This document shows positions 9,119 to 16,589 of a stretch of 64,000 nt of DNA, piece after piece; position 1 is the first letter of the stretch; each line of letters begins with the position of its first letter. Source of the stretch: Geothrix campi (GTDB taxonomy: Bacteria; Acidobacteriota; Holophagae; Holophagales; Holophagaceae); contig NZ_JANHMP010000001.1 of assembly GCF_024609265.1 (NCBI RefSeq), forward strand, positions 124,001-188,000, read 5' to 3'. The position numbers and the translations under genes were made by a program. The notes beneath the pieces were generated by a model that made no database searches, was not told the DNA's origin, and saw only the letters and a program-made list of their open reading frames with translations.

Positions 9119-9307
9119 ATGGCCTGGAATGGCACTGAACGCCGGGCCCGCGACGTCGCCTATGCCGGCCCGGATCGGCGGCGCGGGACCATGGACGTCC
9201 TGCCGGAGGACAGCATCCGCCTGAGGAATGAGCAGATGCTCAGGCTCGTGCGGCTGCGCCACATGGAGCGCGCCACCTACTGGGATGCCTCCGAATTCCT
9301 GGAGTGA
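9119..9307 (+). CDS. small hypothetical protein, 62 residues
   Basis: A short gene supported mainly by an excellent ribosome site (GGAGG five to six bases before ATG 9119). Its product has a strongly basic N-terminal half with TERRARD and GPDRRRG, then a helical acidic/basic tail ending WDASEFLE. There is no signal peptide, membrane segment or cysteine, and I do not recognise a family. Its 3' end lies 4 bp from the convergent DUF1858/DUF2249 gene. It could be a small cytosolic adaptor or RNA-binding protein, but nothing shows this. Confidence 0.6.
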   Translation: MAWNGTERRARDVAYAGPDRRRGTMDVLPEDSIRLRNEQMLRLVRLRHMERATYWDASEFLE

Positions 9308-9311
9308 TCCC

Positions 9312-9824
9312 TCAGGCCTTGAGGATCCAGGTCCGGAAGCGGCCCGCGCCCTCGGCCTCGCACCAGCAGGGGGTGCCTTCCTGGCGGAATTGATCCAGCA
9401 AAGGTTCCGGGCGGAAGGGGCTCAGAAGCTGCATCGCTTCGCCTGGGGTGAGGGTCAGCAGGGCCCGACGGACGCGGGCCAGGGGGTGTTCGCCTGTCGC
9501 CAGGAGGGCATCGGCGTCCAGGGTGGTGCGCACGGCGCTGGCTTGCGCCCACTCGGGGCGGAGGTCCCCCATCGGAGTTGGCGCCCGCTCTGCCACGGGG
9601 CCAGCGGCTTCGCCGGCCAGCTCCCGGAGGAAGCACACGAGCTCCGCCGTAGGGAGGCCGGCCATGCGGGCCGCGAGCTCCACGGTGGCCAGCTTCGCCA
9701 CGGTGCGGCGGAGGATGGGGTTGCGGAGCTTGGCGAACTCGGGGATGCGGGCAATGAGGGCCTCCTGCTGGTCCGGGTGGGCCGCCAGGAAGTCGCCAAT
9801 CTTGGTTTCGGGGGTGATGGCCAT
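9312..9824 (-). CDS. DUF1858 - DUF2249 domain protein
   Basis: A 170-residue protein. The first 60 residues match the DUF1858 helical domain (TKIGDFLAAHPDQQEALIAR then ELAARMAGL), usually found with hybrid cluster or nitrite/NO-related proteins. The last 70 residues look like DUF2249 (VRRALLTLTPGEAMQLLSPF then GTPCWCEAEG), a small TusA/SirA-like fold. It lies 7 bp downstream of the DUF438/hemerythrin gene and is surely in its operon. In related bacteria these domains cluster with NO or nitrite metabolism. A role in sensing or detoxifying reactive nitrogen is likely but not proven, and the exact activity is unknown. Confidence 0.78.
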   Translation of the reverse strand: MAITPETKIGDFLAAHPDQQEALIARIPEFAKLRNPILRRTVAKLATVELAARMAGLPTAELVCFLRELAGEAAGPVAERAPTPMGDLRPEWAQASAVRTTLDADALLATGEHPLARVRRALLTLTPGEAMQLLSPFRPEPLLDQFRQEGTPCWCEAEGAGRFRTWILKA

Positions 9825-9831
9825 GGGCGCC

Positions 9832-11070
9832 TCAGGCTTCGTCGTACTGGAGCAGGCGGCGGTCGCCTTCGAGGGCGCGGAGGCGCGTGAGGTCCTGGGT
9901 AACCTCCAGGGTGCCCAGGTAGGCCCCGGCCTCGTCGCGCACGGCGAAGTAGCGGATGTGGACGAACTTCCCCTGCATCTGGATCCAGAACTCCGCCACG
10001 GTCTGGCGGCCGGTCTTGAAGTCGTTGAGGATGCGCTCCACCACGTCCACGCTCTTGGGCGGGTGGCAGTGCTTCACCTCCCGACCCAGGATGGTGCGGC
10101 TGCGGGCGAAGACGCGGTCGGGTCCCTCGCTGAAGAAGGCCACACGGTCGTCCGCGTCCACGAAGGTGATGTCCACGGGCAGCGAAGAGAAGATGCCGAT
10201 GAGCTGCTGAAAGCTGAGGGAGCCGCTGGGGAAGGCCACCGCCGAGGCGGCGGGAAGCTGGATGGGATCCTCGGGCAGGGCGGCCACCGGCGGCGCGTAG
10301 CCGATGGCGGGCTCCACCAGGCACCAGCCGTAGCGCGGGCTGTCCCGCCAGACTTCGCCCCACTCCTCTTCGGTGAACAAACCCAGGCACATGGGCAGGA
10401 GGATGGTCTCCTCCTTGTAGATCATGGATTCCAGCGCCGCCAGGGCGGGGCGCAGCACCGTGGGGACGAGGATCTTCAGCTCGGCGCCGCTGAGGCTCTC
10501 CTCCCGCAGCACCTCGATGGCCCCCTTGAGCAGCTCGCGCACCTCGTCGTCCTTGGCCCACATGACCTTGGAGGGCCCGGTGTTGCCGTGGCGTTCCAGG
10601 ATGGAGAAGACCAGGTGTTCCTTGCGCTGGTAGTGCTTGTCCACGTCCATGAGGGCGTTGAAGGCCCCCAGTACGGCTAGGCGCTCGGCAGTGGGATAGG
10701 TCTGGTCCACCACGGTTTCGAGGGTGGCGACCTGCTGCCGGGCGGCGCCGATGGCGGCTTCCAGGGCCCGGTTCTCGTGGCGGAAGGTGTCCACGGGGTG
10801 CCCTGCGGGCAGCTCCTGGGCCTTGGCTGGGGTCACGGTGTCCTGGAGCACCTCCGCATGGAGGTCGCACATGGACTTCACTTCCTGGGGGCTCATACCG
10901 TCGGCCATGAGCGACTGCTCCATGGCGGCGATCTCGCTGGCATCCACTTCGCCGACCAGGTGGGCCAGCCGTTCCCGAACCTGCTCGGGGGCTTCGCCTC
11001 GATGCAGGTGCAGGATGATCTCCTTGAGGGTGGCGATCCGATGCTCCCGGTTGTTGAGGAGTTCGCTCAT
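9832..11070 (-). CDS. DUF438 - hemerythrin - PAS protein
   Basis: A 412-residue cytoplasmic protein with three parts. An N-terminal DUF438 domain (about 5-75, REHRIATLKEIILHLHRGE) is followed by a hemerythrin-like four-helix bundle (about 90-250). The bundle has candidate di-iron ligands in FRHENRALEA, DVDKHYQRKEHLVFSILERHG and MIYKEETILLPM. A C-terminal PAS domain (about 285-405) contains DITFVDADDRVAFFSEGPDR and the HCHPPKS segment. The first gene of a two-gene operon, it probably senses or handles NO or oxygen through the di-iron site (inference); a quinol NO reductase lies 5 kb away. The upstream gap is AT-rich and contains a word shared with the NO reductase gene. Confidence 0.87.
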   Translation of the reverse strand: MSELLNNREHRIATLKEIILHLHRGEAPEQVRERLAHLVGEVDASEIAAMEQSLMADGMSPQEVKSMCDLHAEVLQDTVTPAKAQELPAGHPVDTFRHENRALEAAIGAARQQVATLETVVDQTYPTAERLAVLGAFNALMDVDKHYQRKEHLVFSILERHGNTGPSKVMWAKDDEVRELLKGAIEVLREESLSGAELKILVPTVLRPALAALESMIYKEETILLPMCLGLFTEEEWGEVWRDSPRYGWCLVEPAIGYAPPVAALPEDPIQLPAASAVAFPSGSLSFQQLIGIFSSLPVDITFVDADDRVAFFSEGPDRVFARSRTILGREVKHCHPPKSVDVVERILNDFKTGRQTVAEFWIQMQGKFVHIRYFAVRDEAGAYLGTLEVTQDLTRLRALEGDRRLLQYDEA

Positions 11071-11129
11071 GGTGTCTTTCCGTGGGGGCCATCCCCAGGC
11101 ATCATGAATATCAGATAAAAATGATCAAC

Positions 11130-11138
11130 AATTCTTAA
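11130..11138 (-). promoter_or_regulatory. TTAAGAATT word upstream of the DUF438 operon
   Basis: In the AT-rich gap between the divergent DUF438 operon and ddl, the minus strand reads TTAAGAATT about 60 bases before the DUF438 start. The same nine bases occur in the gap upstream of the NO reductase gene (16509-16517). Two copies in two AT-rich gaps next to genes that may both respond to nitric oxide make a candidate operator or promoter element. AT-rich words recur by chance more in such gaps, so confidence is low. Confidence 0.25.
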
Positions 11139-11212
11139 AAGTGATTTTCGTCGCACTGGACCAGGGTCCCCTCGCCGGAGAACCCGCCAGGGGCGGGTGC
11201 TAGAGTAGGGAC

Positions 11213-12310
11213 ATGAACGAGAAATTGAGCGTCGGCCTCCTTTTCGGCGGGGAATCCCCCGAGCACGAAGTCTCCATCGTCACGGCCCGGGCCATCGCGG
11301 AGCACCTGGATCCGGAGCGGTTCGAGGTGCGGCCCATGGGCATCGCCCGGAACGGTGTGTGGGTGGTGACTGGCGATCCCTTCACTCGGCTGGCGGCCGG
11401 GGAGGTGCCCGAGCGCAGCGCCCATCCTTTCCTGCCCTTGGAGAAGGGCGCCGAGGCCACGCCCCTGCCGGATCTCTTCTTCAACGCCCTGCACGGCGCG
11501 GGCGGTGAGGACGGCCAGATCCAGGGCTATCTGGAGCTGCTACACCGGCCCTACACGGGGGCCGGCCTGCTGGCCATGGCCGCGGGCATGGACAAGTGGA
11601 TCACCAAGCGCCTCTGGGAATCCGAGGGCCTTCCGGTGGTGCCTTATGTCGGCCTGACCGAGGAACGGTGGCGGCGGGAGCAGCCGGTCTGCCTAGTGGA
11701 ATGCGCCAAGCTGGGGCTGCCCCTCTTCGTGAAGCCTGCGAACCTCGGCAGCAGCATCGGCGTGGAGAAGGTGAAGCGCGCCGAGGACCTGCCCGCGGCC
11801 CTGGACCGGGCCTTCACCTTCGATCGGCGGGTGCTGGTCGAGCAGGGGTTGGATGTCCGCGAGATCGAAGTGGCCGTGCTGGGTGGGGACGAGCCCCTGG
11901 TGTCCCAACCGGGGGAAGTCATCGTGGCCGACGAGTTCTACACCTTCGAGGACAAGTACCTCCACGGCAAGAGCCGCACGGAGATTCCCGCGAACATCCC
12001 CGAAGAACTGGCCGACCTGGTGCGGAAGCTGGCAGCCAAGGCTTTCGCCGCCTCCGACGGCTACGGCATGGCGCGGGTGGACTTCTTCCTGGAGCGGCTC
12101 ACGGGGCGGGTGTTCCTGAACGAACTGAACTTCATCCCCGGCTTCACCAGCATCTCCATGTATCCCAAGATGATGGCCGTCAGCGGTGTGCCGTACGCGG
12201 AACTGCTGACTCGGCTCATCGACCTGGCCCTGGCCCGCCACGCCCAGACCGCCGCCAAGCAGAAGGGTTTCCAGTCCGGCAGCGACTGGTTCAGAAGCGC
12301 CCAGGGGTAA
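11213..12310 (+). CDS. ddl: D-alanine--D-alanine ligase
   Basis: A 365-residue ATP-grasp enzyme joining two D-alanines for peptidoglycan precursors in the cytoplasm. The N-terminal signature VGLLFGGESPEHEVSIVTA is at residues 6-24. FNALHGAGGEDGQIQGYLEL near 98-117 binds the first D-Ala. PLFVKPANLGSSIGVEKV near 175-192 is the ATP-grasp lysine and glycine loop. RVDFFLER and LNELNFIPGFTSISMYPKM near 285-325 hold the Mg/ATP ligands and the second site. The omega-loop segment EDKYLHGKS matches ligases making D-Ala-D-Ala rather than D-Ala-D-lactate. It stands alone, not inside a mur/fts cluster, 143 bp from the divergent DUF438 operon. Confidence 0.96.
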   Translation: MNEKLSVGLLFGGESPEHEVSIVTARAIAEHLDPERFEVRPMGIARNGVWVVTGDPFTRLAAGEVPERSAHPFLPLEKGAEATPLPDLFFNALHGAGGEDGQIQGYLELLHRPYTGAGLLAMAAGMDKWITKRLWESEGLPVVPYVGLTEERWRREQPVCLVECAKLGLPLFVKPANLGSSIGVEKVKRAEDLPAALDRAFTFDRRVLVEQGLDVREIEVAVLGGDEPLVSQPGEVIVADEFYTFEDKYLHGKSRTEIPANIPEELADLVRKLAAKAFAASDGYGMARVDFFLERLTGRVFLNELNFIPGFTSISMYPKMMAVSGVPYAELLTRLIDLALARHAQTAAKQKGFQSGSDWFRSAQG

Positions 12311-12349
12311 GCCCGTTCTCCACTCCAGGGATCCCCTGGGCGGCGTTGG

Positions 12350-12382
12350 CAACTGACAGCCGATAGCTGGCAGCCGAGAGCC
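12350..12382. repeat. extragenic repeat of the GACAGCCGATAGC type
   Basis: Between ddl and the next gene the sequence holds an internally repetitive unit: CTGACAGCCGATAG is followed at once by CTGGCAGCCGAGAG, two tandem copies of a 14-base word with two mismatches. Similar CTGACAGCTGATAGC words are scattered between genes in many bacterial genomes. This looks like a degenerate member of such an extragenic repeat family rather than part of a gene. Confidence 0.45.
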
Positions 12383-12404
12383 TATTTCCACGTAGACTGT
12401 GTCC

Positions 12405-13568
12405 ATGCATGCCCGTACCTGGCTCTCAGTTTTCTCCTTCCCTCTCGTGGCCGCCTTCACCCTGCCGGTGATCCAGCAGGGCGAGCAGGCCAAGGCCCAA
12501 CCGAAACCGGGCGTGAAGGCGCCGCCCCAGGATCCCCTGGCGGGCCTCTCCGATATCCAGGACGTGCTGGCCCTGGTGCAGCAGAATTACGTCGACCCTC
12601 CCGACATGGAGAAGGTCGTATCCGGTGGCATCCAGGCGGTGCTGGAGCGCTCGCACCCTCTGAACGCCTACCTGTCGGCGGAGGATCTTCGGCTGCCGGA
12701 TCCCGGGCCCGCCGAGGCTGGTCTGGTGGTGGTGAAGCGGGGCATCTACGCGACGGTGCTCGCGGTGACGCCCGGTGGTCCCGCTGCCAAGGCGGGCATC
12801 CAGGCGGGGGATGTGATCCGGAAGGTGGACGGCGATTCCGTGGGCCGGCTCAGCGCCTGGGCCCTTGAGCGCCGCCTGTCCGGGCCGGAAGGGTCGACCC
12901 TCGACCTCTACCGCTACAACGCCACCGGTGACCTCACGAAGACGACCTTGCAGCGGCAGCGGTTGACGAAGGCTCCCGTGACCCTCAAGCCGGGGGCCGG
13001 CGCTCTGCTGGTGTCCCTGCCGGACCTGAACTCCGGGCGGGCCGAGGAATTGAAGAAGCTGCTGGCCACGGTGGACCACAGCCAGACCCTGGTGTTGGAC
13101 TTGCGCCAGTGCGTGAAGGGCTCCGCCGAGGAGGCCGCTGCCGTGGCGGGCCTGCTGGGCGCCAAGGGCGCGTTCGGCACCCTTCAGGAGGCCGGAAAGC
13201 CCGATCGCGGAATGGCCGTGGCTGGGACCGGAACCCCCTTCGCCCGTCTGGCGCTTCTCGTGGGACGCTCGACCATGGGCCTTCCCGAAGTGCTGGCTTC
13301 CTGCCTGAAGAAGGGGGGCGCGAGAACGCTCGGCGAAAGGACTCCGGGCCTGGGTGTCGAACGCAGCCGCTTTCTCCTGAAGCAGGGCGGAGCCGTGGAG
13401 CTGGTATCCCGCCGCTGGGTGGGCCTCGGCGGCGAGAAGTTGGACCGCCAAGGCGTGGTGCCGGATCAGGTGCTGCGACTCGCGGATTCGGACGATGCCC
13501 TGGCCAAGGTGATGGCGGCCCTCCAGGCCCCCGTGCCGGCCGCACCACCCGCCGCGAAGGCTTCCTAG
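12405..13568 (+). CDS. S41 C-terminal-processing-protease-like protein with PDZ domain, active site lost
   Basis: A 387-residue exported protein. A signal-like hydrophobic N-terminus (WLSVFSFPLVAAFTLPV) is followed by a helical region (IQDVLALVQQNYVDPPDMEK), a PDZ domain (about 105-185, AKAGIQAGDVIRKVDGDSVG) and a ClpP/crotonase-like S41 core (about 200-365). The order is that of CtpA/Prc. Active proteases have a Ser in SASASE and a Lys in GExTFGKG. Here the matching stretches read RSTMGLPE and GERTPGLG, so the serine position is Gly (or shifted) and the lysine is Leu. It is probably a non-catalytic PDZ scaffold. It is followed 1 bp later by a YibQ-like gene, the usual partner. Start ATG 12405; a GTG two codons earlier is possible. 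Confidence 0.83.
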   Translation: MHARTWLSVFSFPLVAAFTLPVIQQGEQAKAQPKPGVKAPPQDPLAGLSDIQDVLALVQQNYVDPPDMEKVVSGGIQAVLERSHPLNAYLSAEDLRLPDPGPAEAGLVVVKRGIYATVLAVTPGGPAAKAGIQAGDVIRKVDGDSVGRLSAWALERRLSGPEGSTLDLYRYNATGDLTKTTLQRQRLTKAPVTLKPGAGALLVSLPDLNSGRAEELKKLLATVDHSQTLVLDLRQCVKGSAEEAAAVAGLLGAKGAFGTLQEAGKPDRGMAVAGTGTPFARLALLVGRSTMGLPEVLASCLKKGGARTLGERTPGLGVERSRFLLKQGGAVELVSRRWVGLGGEKLDRQGVVPDQVLRLADSDDALAKVMAALQAPVPAAPPAAKAS

Positions 13569-13569
13569 T

Positions 13570-14484
13570 TTGGCGCGAGGCAAGGGGAAGCGCACATCCA
13601 CCCTGGCCCTGCTGGGCTGGGCCACCTTCACCCTCCTCCTGGGGCTGGGGGCTGGCCTGATGCTGGGGCAGCAGGGCTGCGACCGGCGCCAGGCGCCGGC
13701 CAAGCGGGAAGCCCCCGCTCCGGAACCCAAAAAGCCCGAAAAGAAATCCGCTGAGCCGAAGGCGAAGCCCGGCTCTGAGGCTGCCAAGCCTCCGGGCGAG
13801 GAACCGGAGCGCCCGCTGCCCCGCCTCGCCCTCGTCATCGACGACCTGGGCTACATGCAGCCGGAGCTGGTGACACGGCTGTGCAGCCTGCCTGTGCCCT
13901 TCAGCGTGGCGGTGCTGCCCTACCAGGAGTTCACGCGGGACAGCGCGGACATTGCCTACCGCCTGGGCAAGGAGGTCATGCTCCACCTGCCCATGGAACC
14001 CATCGGCTACCCCGGGCCGGGTCGCGATCCTGGACCCAATGCCATCCTCTACAACCTGCCGGAGCCCGAGGTTCGCCGCCGGGTGCGGATGGCCCTGGAT
14101 GGCATCCCCCACCGCGCGGGCGTGAACAACCACATGGGCAGCCGCATCACGCCCGACCGCACCCGCATGGGCTGGGTGCTCCAGGAGCTCAAGTCCCGCA
14201 AGCTCTTCTTCGTGGACAGCCGCACGGAGAAGGACAGCGTGGCCTATGACGTCGCCGAGGAACTGGGCATTCCGGCGGTGCAGCGGAAGGTCTTCCTGGA
14301 TGACGACAAGGCCTTCCCCGAGATGGAGAAGCAGTGGGACCGGGCCCTCAAGCTGGCCGAGAAGGAGGGTTCGGTGCTCATCATCGGGCACATCTACCCC
14401 GAGACCGTGGAGGCCCTGGAGAAGCTGGTGCCTCGCAGCAAGGGGCAGGTGCGCTTCGTGAAGGCGAGTGACTTGGCCAAGTGA
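13570..14484 (+). CDS. divergent polysaccharide deacetylase (YibQ / DUF610 family)
   Basis: A 304-residue protein with an N-terminal membrane anchor (TLALLGWATFTLLLGLGAGL) and a Lys/Pro/Glu-rich linker (residues about 45-80). The NodB-like barrel domain of the YibQ family follows: RLALVIDDLGYMQPEL, VMLHLPMEP, NNHMGSRITPD and LFFVDSRTEKDS. The HLPMEP and NNHMGS histidines and the IDDLG aspartates are the likely metal site. The family acts in the periplasm on cell-wall or surface polysaccharide and is commonly paired with an S41 protease, as here. Translation appears to start at TTG 13570, one base after the previous stop, so it is tightly coupled. Confidence 0.87.
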   Translation: MARGKGKRTSTLALLGWATFTLLLGLGAGLMLGQQGCDRRQAPAKREAPAPEPKKPEKKSAEPKAKPGSEAAKPPGEEPERPLPRLALVIDDLGYMQPELVTRLCSLPVPFSVAVLPYQEFTRDSADIAYRLGKEVMLHLPMEPIGYPGPGRDPGPNAILYNLPEPEVRRRVRMALDGIPHRAGVNNHMGSRITPDRTRMGWVLQELKSRKLFFVDSRTEKDSVAYDVAEELGIPAVQRKVFLDDDKAFPEMEKQWDRALKLAEKEGSVLIIGHIYPETVEALEKLVPRSKGQVRFVKASDLAK

Positions 14485-14496
14485 TAGGCTGTTTCC

Positions 14497-14546
14497 TGGC
14501 GATGGCGTCCGCCCCATAACCGCCTGATTGGCTGATGACGCCTGTG
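14497..14546 (+). ncRNA. fluoride riboswitch (crcB motif)
   Basis: The leader of crcB contains the conserved parts of the fluoride aptamer in order. GGCGATGGCGTCCGCC (P1 strand, conserved GATGG, hairpin) is followed by CATAACCGCC and then GGCTGATGACGCCT, the highly conserved GCTGATGACGCC end. GGCGTC at 14504-14509 can pair with GACGCC at 14537-14542 as the long-range helix of the known fold. Fluoride binding should switch on the downstream fluoride exporter. The location directly before crcB, and the pairing, make the call firm. Confidence 0.92.
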
Positions 14547-14565
14547 ACTCCTGGAGGACACAGGC
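14540..14565 (+). promoter_or_regulatory. ribosome-site hairpin, expression platform of the fluoride riboswitch
   Basis: GCCTGTG (14540-14546) can pair perfectly with CACAGGC (14559-14565), closing a 12-base loop that contains GGAGGA, the ribosome-binding site of crcB. The left arm overlaps the last conserved bases of the aptamer. Ligand-folded aptamer and closed hairpin should therefore exclude each other. This is the arrangement expected for control of translation rather than termination; there is no T tract. Confidence 0.75.
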
Positions 14566-14952
14566 ATGGCTTTCTATTCGTTTCTGGCGGTGGGCGTCGG
14601 TGCGGCTCTGGGCGCGTGGCTGCGCTGGGGCCTGGGTGTCCTCCTGAATCCCTTTGTTCCATCTCTGCCCCTTGGAACGCTGGCGGCGAACCTGCTGGGA
14701 GGCTACCTTGTGGGCGTGGCCGTGGCCGTGTTCACCCAGCACCCGGGTTTGGCGCCTGAAGCGAGGCTCCTCATCATCACTGGGTTCCTGGGAGGGCTCA
14801 CCACCTTCTCGACGTTCTCCGCCGAGGCAGTGCACCTGCTGACCCGCGGAGAGTACGCCTGGGCCGCCGGCCACATGGCCGTCCACCTGGCAGGCTCCCT
14901 TTCCATGACCCTGCTGGGCCTGCTGACGGTAAAGGCGTTCGTGAAAGCCTGA
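14566..14952 (+). CDS. crcB: fluoride ion channel CrcB/FluC
   Basis: A 128-residue membrane protein with four hydrophobic segments, the size of a Fluc channel subunit. It lets fluoride leave the cell and works as a dual-topology dimer. Family hallmarks are [13 protein letters not shown] near residue 12, [13 protein letters not shown] near 40 (conserved Asn and Gly) and [20 protein letters not shown] near 70-90, the TTFSTFS track that lines the pore. The start is fixed by GGAGG seven to eleven bases upstream, inside the riboswitch hairpin. The next gene is DUF190, 9 bp on. Confidence 0.96.
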   Translation: MAFYSFLAVGVGAALGAWLRWGLGVLLNPFVPSLPLGTLAANLLGGYLVGVAVAVFTQHPGLAPEARLLIITGFLGGLTTFSTFSAEAVHLLTRGEYAWAAGHMAVHLAGSLSMTLLGLLTVKAFVKA

Positions 14953-14961
14953 GGAGGCGTC

Positions 14962-15291
14962 ATGAAGGGCACCTACCTGACCTTCTTCGTCCAGGAGGAT
15001 CGGACCCACCACGGGATCCTGGTCTACGAGTGGCTGCTGAAGGAGGCGCGGCACCTCGGCCTCAAGGGCGGCACGGCCTTCAAAGCCATCGCGGGCTTCG
15101 GCCGCCACGGGCTCATCCATGCGGACCACTTCATCGAGCTGGCCGGGGACCTGCCCGTCGAGGTGACCTTCATGGCCACGGAAGAGGAGGCGGAGCGCCT
15201 GATCGCCTTCATCCAGGCCGAAGGCCAGTCCATGTTCTACATCCGTGTGCCCGCCGAGTGCGGCTTCATCAACGAGCAGGTACGCTCTTAG
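14962..15291 (+). CDS. DUF190 protein
   Basis: A 109-residue soluble protein of the DUF190 family, small PII-like ferredoxin-fold proteins. YLTFFVQEDRTHHGILVYEW and GLKGGTAFKAIAGFGRHGLIH are the family's conserved first half, with LPVEVTFMATEEEAERLI following. DUF190 genes sit beside crcB in many bacteria, where a regulatory or nucleotide-sensing role for the channel is suspected but, as far as I know, not shown. With GAGG upstream and a 9 bp gap from crcB it should share the riboswitch transcript. Confidence 0.9.
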   Translation: MKGTYLTFFVQEDRTHHGILVYEWLLKEARHLGLKGGTAFKAIAGFGRHGLIHADHFIELAGDLPVEVTFMATEEEAERLIAFIQAEGQSMFYIRVPAECGFINEQVRS

Positions 15292-15309
15292 GCGTTTTGT
15301 CAGGCGCTC

Positions 15310-15939
15310 TTAGTGCCCGCACCCGCAGCCGCCGGTGAAGGATTCGCTCCGCGCGGCGCGAACCATGCCGAGGCCCTCTTTCCCGATGAGCAGCGCCAAG
15401 GCCAGCGCGGCGGCGGCGTCCACCCACCACAGGGCTGGGGCGAGCAGGAACAGCAGGCTGCCGAGGAACAGCACGACGGAGAGCTGGATGCAGGCGAGGC
15501 TGCAGGCGGCGTCGGCTTCCACCGTGGCGCTGTCCAGGGCTTTGGCCGTCTTGAGCTTGGCGCGCCACAGGAAGGCCATGAAGGACAGGGACAGGGCGGC
15601 GATGACGAGGCCCGGCACCGTGGTGGGCGGGTGGGTGCGGGCCGTGAGCTGGAGGATGGCTCCGCCCGCGATGCCAAGGGCCAGGAAGAGGAACAGCCAG
15701 CCGATGCCCCGCGTGGCCTTGCGCTCGCGCTCGAGGTTGCCGTGATCCAGCAGCTTCCATAGCACCAGCAGCGCCGAGGCGACCTCGATGAAACTGTCCG
15801 CGCCGAAGCCGAAGAGGGCCACGGAGTCGTCCGCCCAGCCGAACGCCATGGACACCAGGCCTTCCACCAGGTTGTAGGCGATGGTGATCCCGGAGAGCCA
15901 GAGGGCCCGGCGGCGCCAGTCCACGGGCTTCTCCGTCAC
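15310..15939 (-). CDS. cation-efflux-family membrane protein with Cys/His tail
   Basis: A 209-residue membrane protein with about five or six hydrophobic segments. It resembles the membrane half of cation diffusion facilitators, without the usual C-terminal cytoplasmic domain. DDSVALFGFGADSFIEVASA corresponds to the helix-2 metal-site region (GxxADSxxE), and TVEADAACSLACIQLS to helix 5. The last residues, TGGCGCGH, make a short metal-binding tail. Likely an exporter of a soft or transition metal; the ion is unknown. The start is GTG 15939, overlapping the stop of the RsbW-like gene by four bases, so the pair is translationally coupled. The frame is open further upstream, but only inside that neighbour. 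Confidence 0.8.
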   Translation of the reverse strand: MTEKPVDWRRRALWLSGITIAYNLVEGLVSMAFGWADDSVALFGFGADSFIEVASALLVLWKLLDHGNLERERKATRGIGWLFLFLALGIAGGAILQLTARTHPPTTVPGLVIAALSLSFMAFLWRAKLKTAKALDSATVEADAACSLACIQLSVVLFLGSLLFLLAPALWWVDAAAALALALLIGKEGLGMVRAARSESFTGGCGCGH

Positions 15940-16376
15940 GGATGCGGCTCGCGGACCTTCCGGGCCTTCACGAGCACCAAGGTGGAGCCCGCCGGGTGGC
16001 GCTCCATGTGCACTTCGTCCATCACCTGGCGCATGAAGAACACGCCGCGGCCACCGGGCTTCAGCAGGTTCTCGGGCAGGTTGGGATCGGGCAGGGCCTC
16101 CAGATCCACGCCGGGACCCCGGTCCTCGATGCGGATCTCGAAGCGATCGGTCTTGGGCGTGAAGGTGACCTTCACGGGCTTGTCCCGGTCCAGCTTGTTG
16201 CCATGGCGCATGGCGTTGGCGATGCCTTCCTGGATCGCCAGCCACAGCCGCTCGCCATCCTCCTGGGTGAAGCTCAGATGCTTCAGGAACTCCGCACCCA
16301 CCACCTGGATCAGGTCGATGAAGCGCAGGTCCGTGTTGCAGGTGAGGACGACGGGCAGTAGGGCGGGGTGGGCCAT
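15936..16376 (-). CDS. RsbW-like anti-sigma factor / serine-protein kinase
   Basis: A 146-residue GHKL ATP-binding protein. The N box is LWLAIQEGIANAMRHGNKLD (residues about 45-65), the G1 box is IRIEDRGPGVDLE (about 82-94), and the G2-type loop is KPGGRGVFFMRQVMDEV (about 107-123). Such single-domain kinases phosphorylate anti-anti-sigma factors or bind sigma factors in partner-switching circuits. No STAS partner or sigma factor gene is adjacent. It is the first gene of a pair with the metal transporter and diverges from the NO reductase. What it controls cannot be read from the sequence. Confidence 0.87.
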   Translation of the reverse strand: MAHPALLPVVLTCNTDLRFIDLIQVVGAEFLKHLSFTQEDGERLWLAIQEGIANAMRHGNKLDRDKPVKVTFTPKTDRFEIRIEDRGPGVDLEALPDPNLPENLLKPGGRGVFFMRQVMDEVHMERHPAGSTLVLVKARKVREPHP

Positions 16377-16508
16377 AAGACGGAAATTCCCTTTCAGAGA
16401 TCCGGAGTGCCAAGGTCAAGGTACTTGGATTCCGCCTCCGGGGGCCAGAGGTTTTGCCTGAGCGCACAAGGCATCCGAACCGGGCTGGGGGCGTGCCGGA
16501 GATCACAA

Positions 16509-16535
16509 TTAAGAATTAACAGTCCTAAATATGGA
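16509..16535 (+). promoter_or_regulatory. AT-rich promoter zone of the NO reductase gene
   Basis: The 213 bp gap between the RsbW-like gene and qNOR turns AT-rich at about 16505-16535. It holds TTAAGAATT (16509-16517), shared with the DUF438 upstream gap, and CTAAATAT (16525-16532), a plausible -10 element. An exact -35/-10 pair cannot be assigned with confidence. I see no good match to the FNR palindrome or the long NsrR palindrome. Confidence 0.3.
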
Positions 16536-16589
16536 GAATCGTGGAACACTGCTTTCCGGCGCCCAGAGCGGGCATGTACGGAGGTTCCA

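Noticed and set aside
11100-11212. A possible FNR/Dnr box upstream of the DUF438 operon (TTGATCATTTTTAT on the minus strand)
   Set aside because: Only the left half fits TTGATnnnnATCAA; the right half has too many mismatches to call a site.
15940-16506. N-terminal extension of the metal transporter to 16506
   Set aside because: It runs antisense-like through the RsbW-type gene on the same strand in another frame. GTG 15939 overlaps that gene's stop and begins the membrane domain.
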